A stretch of DNA of 64,000 bases from Amorphophallus konjac (taxonomy: Eukaryota; Streptophyta; Magnoliopsida; Alismatales; Araceae). Under the pieces are notes generated by a model, which was given only the letters and a program-made list of their open reading frames with translations, did no database searches and was not told the DNA's origin. Location of the stretch: positions 322,195,933-322,259,932 of the forward strand of contig CM040123.1 of assembly GCA_022559845.1 (NCBI GenBank), in the 5' to 3' direction. Every line of letters starts with the position of its first letter. Position 1 is the stretch's first letter. A program made the translations under genes and the position numbers. Shown one piece after another: positions 33,632 to 44,422 of the stretch.

Positions 33632-36600
33632 TGTGAATTGCAGGAATGCCTTGCAGCCGTACATAACCGGTGGTATCTCGACAGTGGCTGTTCAAGGCAC
33701 ATGACGGGCGACAAATCTAAATTTTGTTTCTTGGTTGAAAAAGATGGAGGTCATGTCACCTTTGGGGGAAACAATAAAGGTAAAATCATCGGAAAAGGTA
33801 AAGTTGACAATAATCCTCTGAATTCTATTGATGATGTGTTACTTGTTGAAGGGCTAGAATACAATCTTCTAAGCATCAGCCAACTGTGTGATAAAGGAAA
33901 CAAAGTTATGTTCGAATCCCATGCTTGCACTATTCTTGATATGAAGTCTGAAAAAGTTAAGTTCATTGGAAAAAGAATAAACAACATGTACATGGTGGAT
34001 TTAGATGATCCTGCACACAATAATCTTTGTCTGCTGTGAATAAAAATGAACTTGCTTGGCTTTGGCACCGTAGGCTAGGGCATGCTAGCTATAGTGTCTT
34101 GCATAAGTTAGTAAAGTTCAGCATGGTGAATGGTCTGCCAGATGCATCCTTTAAACAAAATGACAAAGTCTGCAATGCATGTACTCAAGGTAAGCATACT
34201 AGAAAGTCATTTAAGTCCAGACTTGAAAATCAATCCTCTAAACCTTTTGAACTCATTCATATGGACTTGTTTGGACCCACTAGAACAGCAAGTGTAAGTG
34301 GATGCAAATATGGATTCGTTTTAGTGGATGACTTTTCTAGGTTTACTTGGGTGTTCTTTCTAATTCACAAGAATGATGCATTTGAAGAATTTCAGGCCTT
34401 CTTTAAGAAAGTAAAGCAGGAAGGTAAGTTTATCATTTCATCAATCATATCAGATCATGGAGGAGAATTTGATAACTCTGAATTTGATGATTTCTGCAGA
34501 GCAACCGGTATGTCACACAAGTTTTCCTCTCCAAGAACTCCTGAACAGAATGGAGTCGTGGAAAGGAGAAATAGAACCCTTGTGGAGATGGCCAGAACCA
34601 TGCTGATAGAAGGAGAACTCCCAAGGAAGTTCTGGGCAGAGGCAGTGAATACAGCTTGTTACATTATAAACAGGGCAATGGTAAGACCTAAGTCCAAAAA
34701 GACACCATATGAGCTAATGAAAGGTAAGAGACCTTCGGTTGCTCATTTCAGAGTCTTTGGATCAAAATGTTTTGTTCAAAACAATGACAAACGAGCTTTG
34801 GATAAATTTGAACCCAAGAGTGAACCTGCATTTTTCTAGGATACTCTAGTCACTCGAGGGCCTATAGAATTTTTAATCTAAAAACACAAGCTGTTGAAGA
34901 ATCCCCTCATGTTGTATTTGACGAACTGAATGAAAAATCTGAGATTGAGCAATCCTGCAGGGACAAGGATGATGGAAAATTCATTGAAGAAAAAGAAGAT
35001 CAAAATCCTCAAGAGGAAGAGACAAGGGAAAATGAAGTCCAAGCAGAATCAAGCAGTCGAGGTAATGCCGGTATAAATGAAGGTAATTTTCCAATTAATG
35101 TTATAACATTAAGGGATCATCCTTTATCTAGCATCATTGGAAATTTGCATGAACCCATTAGAACAAGATCTCAACTTAGAGAAATTGAGGAAATGGACAA
35201 TTTAGCTCTTGTCTCACACATTGAACCAAAGAATGTAAATGAAGCTTTGAAAGATGAATATTGGATAAATGCCATGCATGAAGAATTAAATCAATTTGAA
35301 AGAAATAAAGTGTGGCACCCTGTCCCAAGACCCAAAGAACATACTGTAATTGGAACTAAGTGGGTCTTTAGAAACAAACAAAATGAAAATGGTGTTGTTA
35401 TAAAAAATAAAGCTAGATTGGTAGCACAAGGTTACAATCAAGAATTTGGGATTTATTTTGAAGAATCCTTCGCTCCAGTAGCTAGATTAGAAGCTATTAG
35501 GTTGCTTCTCGCTTATGCTTGCTGTCATGAAATAAAATTGCATCAAATGGATGTGAAAAGTGTCTTTCTTAATGGCTTAATAAAAGAAGAAGTGTATGTG
35601 GAACAACCCCCCGGATTTGAATGTATAGACTGTCCTAACCATGTGTACAGGTTGGATAAAGCCCTTTATGGACTCAAACAGGCACCTCGAGCATGGTATG
35701 ACAGACTCAGCTCATTCCTCACTGAAAAAGGGTATTCAAGAGGTAAAGTGGATCAAACTCTCTTCACAAAGGTAAGAAACTCAGATATAATTCTGGTTCA
35801 GATCTATGTTGATGATATAGTATTTGGATCCACTAAACCTAGTATGTGTGAGGAATTTTCTAGTCTGATGACTAATGAATTTGAAATGAGTCTAATGGGT
35901 GAGCTTCAGTTTTTTCTAGGTTTACAAATCACCCAAAGCAAGGAGGGATGCTTTATCAATCAGGCAAAGTACATATCTGAATTGTTAAAGAAATACAAAA
36001 TGGAAAATTTGAAAGCCATAAGCACTCCCATGAGCACCAACACAAATTTGGATGCAGATCTGACAGGTAACCAAGTAGATGCAAAGACTTATCGAGGTAT
36101 GATCGGATCACTTCTCTATCTTACAGCATCTAGGCCAGATATTCAATTTTGTGTATGCATGTGTGCTCGTTTTCAATCTGATCCTAGAGAATCCCACTTA
36201 AGTTCTGTCAAACGTATCTTTCGATACCTTGCTGGAACTCGAGATTTAGGGATTTGGTATCCTGCATCTTGCTCCTTTGATCTTATATCCTATTCAGATG
36301 CAGACTATGCTGATGCAAACTTGACAGGAAAAGCACAAGTGGCTATTGCCAATTTTTGGGAGGGTGCTTGGTCTCTTGGGCATCCAAGAAACAACATTCA
36401 GTGGCACTATCCACTGCAGAGGCAGAATATGTCGCTGCAGGGAGTTGTGGCACTCAAGTGTTGTGGATAAAGCACCAGCTCCAGGATTATCAAACTGATC
36501 TTGGATGTGTCCAAATATTGTGTGATAACACCAGTGCCATAAACCTGGCCAAGAATCCCATCCAGCACTCTAGGACCAAACATATTGAAATAAGGCATCA

Positions 36601-36757
36601 TTTCCTACGAGATGAAGTGAATAAGGGCAGCTTTAAATTTGTGTTTGTTGAATCTCAACATCAATTAGCTGATATTTTCACCAAGCCTCTGAACAATGAA
36701 AGATTTTCTTTTCTCAGAAGAGAGCTTGGTTTGTGTAACTCTCATCTGAATGCCTAA
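33632..36757 (+). pseudogene. pol of Sirevirus B
   Basis: The protease has WYLDSGCSRHMTGD with Asp at 33680-33682. The integrase has WHRRLGHAS, CNACTQGK, HMDLFGPTR, SDHGGEFD and [13 protein letters not shown], and its core is complete. The reverse transcriptase has [18 protein letters not shown] and YVDD at 35805-35816. RNase H has [17 protein letters not shown] and DIFTKPL. Frameshifts lie near 34035 (between protease and integrase), near 34833 in a T run, and at 36314, where one G is missing in the RNase H. The last reading frame ends at 36757. Order and motifs match A, and B keeps the full integrase spacing. Confidence 0.95.
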
Positions 36758-38720
36758 CATGATAACATGTTTTCCTATGAAAATTGCTTAATTTACCTTG
36801 TCTTGGAATGAATTATCTTTGCCCTGCATAAATTGAAAACTGCATATGGTTGGTTGAGTCTCATATTCAGGGGGAGCTTAGTCAGAGTATAAGAACATTA
36901 TTTTAAACCACATCATAAATAAAATTCCTGCATGTAAAAGCAACTAATCTTCTCCCAAACATTCAGTCATGCATAGCTTAAGGGGGAGTGATTCTTTAAC
37001 TGGTCAGTAATATGTGCTGAGAGTTCAGCTTGCAACCCAACCTGTGGAATGGTTTGCTAATCTGTCAACAAGGCTGAGTTGACGCTGTGATGAGACTGAG
37101 TTAACGCTGTGGACAATTGCTTTCGGAAACTGAACAAATCTTTGAACTGTCTAGTTGGATGAGTTGACGCAGTAATGAGGCTGGGTTAACGCACTGAGCA
37201 ATAATTCTTGGAAACAGAATTGGTTTTTGAGCTAGCTCTGAGTTAAAGCAGTAGTGCCATGTTGGAATCTTTCTGTTATTTTTTTGGAAACTTCCTCATC
37301 TCAAATAAACTTGCTATGTCTATCTATCTCATTCCTTCCATTCTTATCCCTCAATAAAGCCTCCTTGACATCCTAGTATGAGGGAAAATCTCTAGAGCAC
37401 TGTGATATGTGGATAATGTCCTAAATTCAGGGGTTGTTAAAGTGATAATTCCTAATGAGCATAAGACATATTCTGATTGGCTCCATGAAGTGCTAATGAT
37501 CAGAGATCTACTGTTCTTCGATGATTGAATTCTAAAACCCTCGAACCTAATAATGTCTTGTGTATGGAATAAATACTGAACAATTTAATAAAATTGGGAT
37601 CTTTTCATGTATCGAACCTTATTGTTTAAAAGTAAAGAAACCTCTATGAGGAAAGGAAGTTAATATCGGTATTGGTGTCAAACTCACAAAAGGTCTAATA
37701 TGTGCTAGAGAAATTCACCACACATATATGGTATTAAATTCAGAGCAATGGCAGATATACACTGAGAAACTAACTCTATGCACCAAAGTCATGCTAAAGA
37801 GGAAGTCATGAGGTTGACTGCTATCTCTGGTATCAATCAAAAGTCAACTCATTACAGAGCAATGGTGACTGTCAACTGAGAAACCACCTTCATGCACCTA
37901 TGAAGTGCTGAAAGGCGTGTCATGAGGTAGGTTACCAACTCTGGTGCATTAAGTAAAATAGTCAGCCATGCTGAGTAACCAGGGACTCTGGTGTCTGATA
38001 AACATGTGTACCTGTGTAAAAAGGCTAGTTGTACTTGACTGCCATTGAGAATGTTGAAAATAAGTATTAAAAATTCAAATTCTTCCATAAATGAATACAT
38101 GTGGGTGCGATTGATCTAAAAGCTATGTGACCCCTAGAGTTTATCCTCAATACCGGTTAAATTTTTCTCCCTCAGTAAGGGCCTCTTGAAATTGAAAAAT
38201 AAAGGGGACTGAAATGAAAATGCTCCCGGTGTGAAAAGAGATCAATCTTTACTCCTGACATGAATTCTTAGTGTTCATGGTTTTAATTTAATATCTTAAG
38301 AACATTTTATCTCTTAATCATTAAATGGACTGGTGTCCTTCTCAGTATATCCTTTTCATGGGAATTTGATCTGCAACAATTAAAAATCCTTGAATATGAG
38401 CATATCTACTCACTATCTCAGTATATTAAGAAAATTCCTTGTACGAAATGTCTTTCCTACTACTCTTCTTGCAAAATTCGTTTATTTTCGCTTCACTGCG
38501 TCGACGCAATATCCCGTGGCGTCAACGCAATGATTCACGGTATTTTTCGGTTCACCGACATGAACCGGCTGAACCGCTCACTGAAAAGGGTTTCGAAGCT
38601 CCTTTAAAAGCGGAGCGTGACCGCTGAGTGTCTCCATTTCTTTCAAAACCCCTTGTCGTTGTACCTTCCTTGTTCTCCAAAACCCTCATGGCACTTTCCT
38701 GTTCCATTCATCCCGCTGCC
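36758..38720 (+). other. Long non-coding region between pol and env-like ORF of B
   Basis: No ORF is supported. It contains extra PPT-like tracts (36869-36876 and 36981-36988), dyads at 37078, 37163 and 38500, and two copies of a GAGCAATGG...ACTGAGAAAC...GTCATGAGGT module (37743-37835 and 37856-37950). One GAGTAACCAGGGACTCTGG module with TCTGATAAAC follows (37975-38030). Both modules recur in the 3' part of A. Just before the ORF the sequence is GC-richer (38490-38620). Confidence 0.7.
37078..37190. repeat. Two dyads in the 3' region of B
   Basis: GTTGACGC...GTTAAC at 37078 and 37163, with the second half-site 22 nt later in both. A third with 21-nt spacing is at 38500-38526 (GTCGACGC...GTCAAC). 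Confidence 0.85.
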
Positions 38721-40688
38721 ATGGATCCTCCGACATCCACTAACAAGGGGAAGAAGAAGGCAGAGGAACATCAAAGAACTTCAGCATCGGCCGAAGGCAA
38801 AATGGAGCTCCGCTCCAAAGCTGCTCACGATAAAGGGAAGAGGAAAGAGACGCGTCCACGCAATCTGAGCCCGCCAACCAAAAAGAGAAAGGCATCTGAT
38901 GTCAGGACAGCAAGGCAGGGTTCATCTTCAGGTGCTGCTAGTGCGGACAGCTCTCTTACCGTCACCGTGGAGGAACCTCTGAAAGTTCTCATTTCTCGGT
39001 ATATTGCTGCTACCGACCATGAAATGCTTGAAGTTTTTCCACAACTATTTCCTACTTTAGACTATCAGGGCTGGTGGTCTTTTATTACAACCCATAAGGT
39101 TTATTACCCCACCCTGGTCAGAGAGTTCTACCAAATTTTGAAGTATGAACCTCACATTCCAAAACTTACATCAACAGTCAGGAATGTTAGTTTTGAATTA
39201 TCAAATAAATTGTTTGCCAGAGCCTGGAAAATCCCCAAGAGTGGAGTTCAGCTACATAGCTTTGAGTATGATGAGCATGATGCTTATGCTCTCCTGACTG
39301 ACAAACCTAGTGATCCTTCCGATGTCAGGGACACTTACTTATCCAGTCTCAAAGCAAATAAATTCCCTTCATTGAATAGATTGCTCCACCATATGTGCAC
39401 ATCAATGATCACACCGCAGAGTAGTGGTAGGGAAAGGCTCACTGAGATGTAGAGATTTCTCCTATACTGTATGTTGAAAAGAATACACATTTCCCTGCCT
39501 GATGTAGTTATTCAAACTATGGGGTCTTGCTTGCATCAATCCAGAACACTTCCTTATGCTGCTCCATTAACTGCCATTTTTTGAAAAGTTGGAGTAGATT
39601 TTGGTTCTGAGAAGAAAATAATCATCCCTCAAGGGAATGTTTACACCCTGTCTTATATTCAGAAGTTTATGGGTTTGAAAATCATTGATGGTAAGCCAGT
39701 TAGAATTCTTCCCAGTCAGCAAACAGCTCCATTGGAAACAGGTCAGGCATCAAGAACAGACACTGCAGATGCCAGTCAAGTGAACATGATAGAGGTACCA
39801 ATAGCACCTGTGGTGAGAGAAGAAAGACCAGAAGGTCGTTCAGCAAGAGGAGAGCATGAGTTTGAGGAAACTTTTGCTAGATCATCAAGCCCTCAGCTGG
39901 AAACTGGGGAACCCAGTGGCTCTGCACCTACAATGGAACCCCTTATGACTGGAGCCATTGGAGTTTATAGAAGAACTTTTCCAACTTCTGATGCAGCTCC
40001 ACCTCCAGCAACTGTTGAAGAGATGTTCGCACACATGACTATGATGCTGCAGTGTCAGGATGCAAAGATGGACAAGGTAATGAAGTTTACAAATTATCAT
40101 CTAAACAAACTGACTTCTCGGATTATACAATTTGAAGTTTCCGTCTTATCCGAGTGGCAAAAATTCTTACTCACCAAGATGTTAACTGACCAAGCTACAA
40201 GGACAGTCTTGCAAAACATATCATCTCTCCTTGACAAGTTATCCACTCTGGTGACTGATATGCACAGCAATCAAGCTTCATTTTTTCAATCCCTTGCCAA
40301 GATTACTGATTTATGTTTTGATGTGAGGATAGCAGTTGAAACCATCAAAGGTCCTGTCAATGCAGTTCCCCAATGCCTTAAAGCTATGTTAGAAAAGATT
40401 GACAAAGTGACTGCAGCAATTCAGTCAATTGGGGACAAGTTTCAAAATAAGGAATCTATCACAGCTGATCTTACTTCTGCCATTGACAGTGTACGCACCA
40501 CTCTAAGTCATCAGCTGGGCGAACTCTCTCAGGATATCCGAGATTTACTGGCCAGAGATCAATCTGCCTCAGGACAGCAGCAGCTTCGCCAGCCACCTCA
40601 AGGATCTCAGTCTACTCAAGGGCAATCCTCTCGTCAGCAACAACAACCTACTTCTGCCAGAAGACACAATCGCTACTTCCCATCTTGA
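38721..40688 (+). pseudogene. Env-like ORF of Sirevirus B
   Basis: The ATG at 38721 lies in a good plant context (GCCATGG). The frame of about 655 codons is broken only by TAG at 39450-39452 and TGA at 39582-39584. The N-terminus is basic and Lys-rich (residues 1-60). The middle, with 'LFARAWKIPKSGVQLHSFEYDEH', resembles the putative plant transposon protein family found downstream of pol in SIRE1-like elements. The region from about residue 430 is helical and coiled-coil-like, and the C-terminus is Gln/Ser-rich. I see no clear signal peptide or membrane segment. 'Env-like' describes position, not a proven envelope function. Confidence 0.75.
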
Positions 40689-40727
40689 AATAGCTCTTCC
40701 ACATCTACTCCCCTTCCTGATGATGTC

Positions 40728-40738
40728 AAAGGGGGAGA
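40728..40738 (+). other. Extra PPT-like tract behind the env-like ORF
   Basis: AAAGGGGGAGA, 39 bp behind the stop codon, identical to the first 11 bases of the PPT used at 41020-41031. Confidence 0.7.
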
Positions 40739-41019
40739 ATGTTACAATGTTAAATGCATCAATCATGAAGTCAAGCTGGAATCTAGACCAGAGTTCATTG
40801 CATCTGCATCAATCTTGTTGACTAACTAAATGTTTTGTTTTCTTTTTGTCTGGTTCTATGATGTAAAATCTTGAACTTGAATGAATGACAAAACTAAAGT
40901 TTGATTTAGTCACTGAATTGATTTCCTGTTAATCTAAAATTTCTTGCTTGATATGAATAACCTTGATTATTTAGATGCAATGGTATAAATGGCATTCACC
41001 TCATAGTTGCCTTCATCAA

Positions 41020-41031
41020 AAAGGGGGAGAT
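41020..41031 (+). other. Polypurine tract of B
   Basis: AAAGGGGGAGAT directly before the 3' LTR start TGTTGTGCCCC. Confidence 0.9.
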
Positions 41032-42625
41032 TGTTGTGCCCCTGATTTTGATGATGACAACCATGAGATATGAATGATATAATTAATTTTAATGATGAAT
41101 TAAATCCTGATTCAATAACACTTTCACTTGATTTCATTCTTGTTGCAAGAAAGGACGAGGGTCGACGCTGGGAGCTTAGAGCGTCCACGCATCAGTTGAA
41201 GAAGCCTTCACTGATACCTCTCACAGCGTTAACTCCACGAAGCAAGCAGCGTCAACTCATCATATTCTGAAGCAGAGACCTTCACAGATTATTCCACTGC
41301 GTCAACGCCACAATAGAGCAGCGTCGACGCAGCAGTTACAAAGGGAGAGCCAATGGCTTACTGGAATGCCTCAATGCGTTAACGCTACACCAAGACAGCG
41401 TCGACGTAGCAGTTACAAAGGGAGAGCCAATGGCTTACTGGAATGCCTCAATGCGTTAACGCTACACCAAGACAGCGTCGACGCAGCAAGAAAGACTGCT
41501 GTGATTTCAGCCCAGCGGCAAGTAAGTGAGTCGACGCAGCGACCCATGCGTCAACGCATCAAGCCTCAAGCTTTACACCACATGAAGGATTTCAAGGCTG
41601 CGTCAACCCTGTGGATTCAGTGGGTTGACGCCATCTGTTACTTCCTATGTAATTTTGGTGGACCCCATTCGCAAGTGACGTCAAACGACACATCAGCCAA
41701 AAGTGCTTGCGGTCTGTTTTTACCTCTCGATTCCAGAAGGCTCCACACGATGCAATTAAGGGACTAACCAGAAAATCTGGTTGGGTCCCACTAGAAGTAT
41801 ATATGCTGAATCTGGACGTGAGCGCGGGAATATCTGAAGAGAAAAGGAGCGTGTGGAATTTCCAAAAGAGCAAGGAGATCAGGTCGAAGCAGAGGAGCTT
41901 GCAAGCAGAGTTGAAGACGATCTTCTTCACGATTTCAATCTGCTGAAGACAGAAGGAAGATCTAGGAGCAGCATTTCTCTTAAAAGCTCGCTTACACTTT
42001 AGATGAAGAAGATCTGCCGATTGTTGAAGCTCTATAGTGCAGATTTCTGAACCTGAGGCTGATCTTCTGCTGCGCAATAGATCTGAGTTTATTCTGTCCA
42101 TCACTGAGCATTTTCGTTTGTTATTTGTCTTTTCTTTTTGAACTCTACTACATTGTTTTCTCCCTCGTACTGGGTTGTATAGAGGGAGGGGTTGATCCAG
42201 TAGTTCGTGCTTGGATTAAGGGAATTGGGCGTGTCGCCTGCAAGCTGTTTGTCAGCGGGTTTGAGAATGTGTTTCTCTGATTAAGCCAAGCTGTAAGGCT
42301 CAGCGGTGTTGTGAGGAATTAGTTCCTCAGTATAGCTAAGCTGTGAAGCTCAGCAGGGATCCTCACTGGTTGAGTGAGGGGTGGACGTAGGTCTCCACAG
42401 GGAGACCGAACCACCTTAAAAATCTGCGTTCATTGTGTGGGTTGACTTCTCTTATTTCTCTCTTCTCGTTAGATGTTTGTTTAGGCTCGATTCTCCTTGT
42501 TGGTTTATTTTTGATATTATCTCTATCATTCTGCACCATATTTCGAGTGCGATCGTGCTTAGAATTTTAATGGGGTCAACCTATTCACCCCTCCCCTCTA
42601 GTTTGACATTCCACCTAATCCAACA
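41032..42625 (+). mobile_element. 3' LTR of B
   Basis: It is 1594 bp long and almost identical to 29540-31134, with the same dyad cluster (about 41161-41640) and LTR hairpin (42380-42415). It is followed by GTATA. Confidence 0.95.
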
Positions 42626-42630
42626 GTATA

Positions 42631-44410
42631 AAACTCTATGAAGGTTAAATGGTGCAACAGACTCATGATCATGCATGACACTCATATTGCTTTCTCATGA
42701 TCATCACTGCATATCATTTAGTCATGAATGTGTCTAAAATCACATGCATATAGAACTGTTTTGCACTACATTTCTCTGCATAACCCTGGCGGTCATATTG
42801 CATGATAGTGCAGTCTGAATAAGGATGAACTTCAAAATCATTTGTTCAGTCATCATTTGCAAAACTGCATGCATATAGACAGGGGGAGTCTTGTCAGAAA
42901 TTCAGGGTGAACTGCTACGTCGACGCTGCTATACTGTGGCGTTGACGCAGTGAACTAGATCTGTGAATGGCTCTGCTTCTTATTCTGATGAGTTGACGCT
43001 GTAATAGCGTGGAGTCGACGCACTGATATTATCTCAGTGTTTTATATTGTTGCCTCTTCAACTGATGCGTGGACGCCTTGAACTCCCAGCGTCGACTCTG
43101 TTCATTCATTCTTTGACTCTGAATGATTGAGTCTGACAGTATGGTAATCTTCTAGTCAGTTCTAATATTAAACAATAGAAAACATACTTCTTCTCTCATA
43201 AGAACTTTAATTGCTTAAATACTGACTTAATGGTTTAAATTTTATAATCTTTAGAGTTAAAAGATTACAATCAGTAAATAAGGATGCTGAAAATTGATAA
43301 AGCACTCAACCCTCATCTTATTTCATGTTAGACAAAGCTAATTATATCTGAAATCTGAAAACTCATCTGAAATCATATTAGAGAAACTAAGTATGTGTAT
43401 TGTCCTTAAACAAGTCATTCTGAAAAAAATAAAGGACAGCTAAGAAAGATATTAAAAAATATTGAAAATTAATTAAAAAATAGCATTAGCAGAGCAATGA
43501 CTGGTAAATCACTGAGAAACTGAGTGATCCATCAAAGAAGTGGACAACACTCATGTCATGAGGTGTATCAGCTATCTCTGTATAAAATGATCAAAACAAT
43601 AGGTTGATTTCACTGAGTACCTGGGGGTAACTGGCGTCTGATAAACGTGTACCCTCACACAAAAAGGTGTAAATCAGTTCTATTGAGTTTGATCATAGGC
43701 AAAATGGTCCATCATGTTGAGTATCTAGGGGTATTGGTGTCTGATAAACGTATACCCTTACGCAAAAAGACTTATGATACCTGAATGCCCTAAATGAAAT
43801 AATATTGAAAATGCTATTCCTTCAAAAGAAATTTCATGGATGTCAATTTGTCTAATTTCAATACATGACCTGGTATCTCTTAGCACATTTTACTGAGTCT
43901 ATGAAAGTAAGATATTCTGAAACTGAATCTCTCATGTAAATATAATTCTGGTTTATTGTCTTATCATGCACAGCTACCTTATCCAATGAATGTAGTGCAT
44001 AAACTCTTATTTATATAACCTTTAAACCAGAACTTCACTTTCTAAGCAGTTTCTCAATTCATATGACTGAAGGTTCTGTGCTTTAGCTGCTTAATTTTCG
44101 AACTACCTGCTAAGAATGCCAGTCAGCTGATTCTTCTTGTTCCTTCCCTTGCACCTTATTTCCCTCCTCTTTGTTGATGGCAAAGGGGGAGAATATATTG
44201 TCTATTTGATGAATTCATTCCAGGGAAGTGTATGCATCATGTCTATGACAAAGGGGGAGATCTTGTGAGTAGAGAGTTGTGTTCATGTCTCAGCATGTCA
44301 TACATAGCATCTGCATGACAAATCTGAATAACAAAATATGTCCTTCATCAAAAATGCATCTGCACAACAGGATGTTACTATTCTATATAATAGGGTGTTG
44401 CCATCATCAA
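42631..44410 (+). other. 3' non-coding region of A behind the B insertion
   Basis: No ORF is supported. It holds extra PPT-like tracts (42881-42888, 44182-44192 and 44250-44261), three B-type dyads (42919, 42992 and 43069), one GAGCAATGACTGG...CACTGAGAAAC module near 43494-43590 and two GAGTAYCTRGGGGT...TCTGATAAACG modules (43612-43670 and 43717-43770). The modules match the 3' region of B, so A and B belong to related lineages although their LTRs differ. Confidence 0.75.
42919..43096. repeat. Three dyads in the 3' interior of A
   Basis: GTCGACGC...GTTGAC at 42919/42941, GTTGACGC...GTCGAC at 42992/43014, and GTGGACGC...GTCGAC at 43069/43091. The spacing is exactly 22 nt in all three. Confidence 0.9.
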
Positions 44411-44422
44411 AAAGGGGGAGAT
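44411..44422 (+). other. Polypurine tract of A
   Basis: AAAGGGGGAGAT directly before TGTTGTGACC. Confidence 0.9.

Larger units (their letters stand above)
29540..42625 (+). mobile_element. Ty1/copia Sirevirus B with env-like gene, nested in A
   Basis: It has nearly identical LTRs (29540-31134, 1595 bp; 41032-42625, 1594 bp), the target duplication GTATA (29535-29539 and 42626-42630), an initiator-tRNA-Met PBS and a PPT. Gene order is gag, pol, long 3' region, env-like ORF. The LTRs are more alike than those of A, in line with a later insertion. The coding region nevertheless has several frameshifts and stops, so this copy was probably copied in trans or decayed quickly. Confidence 0.95.
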
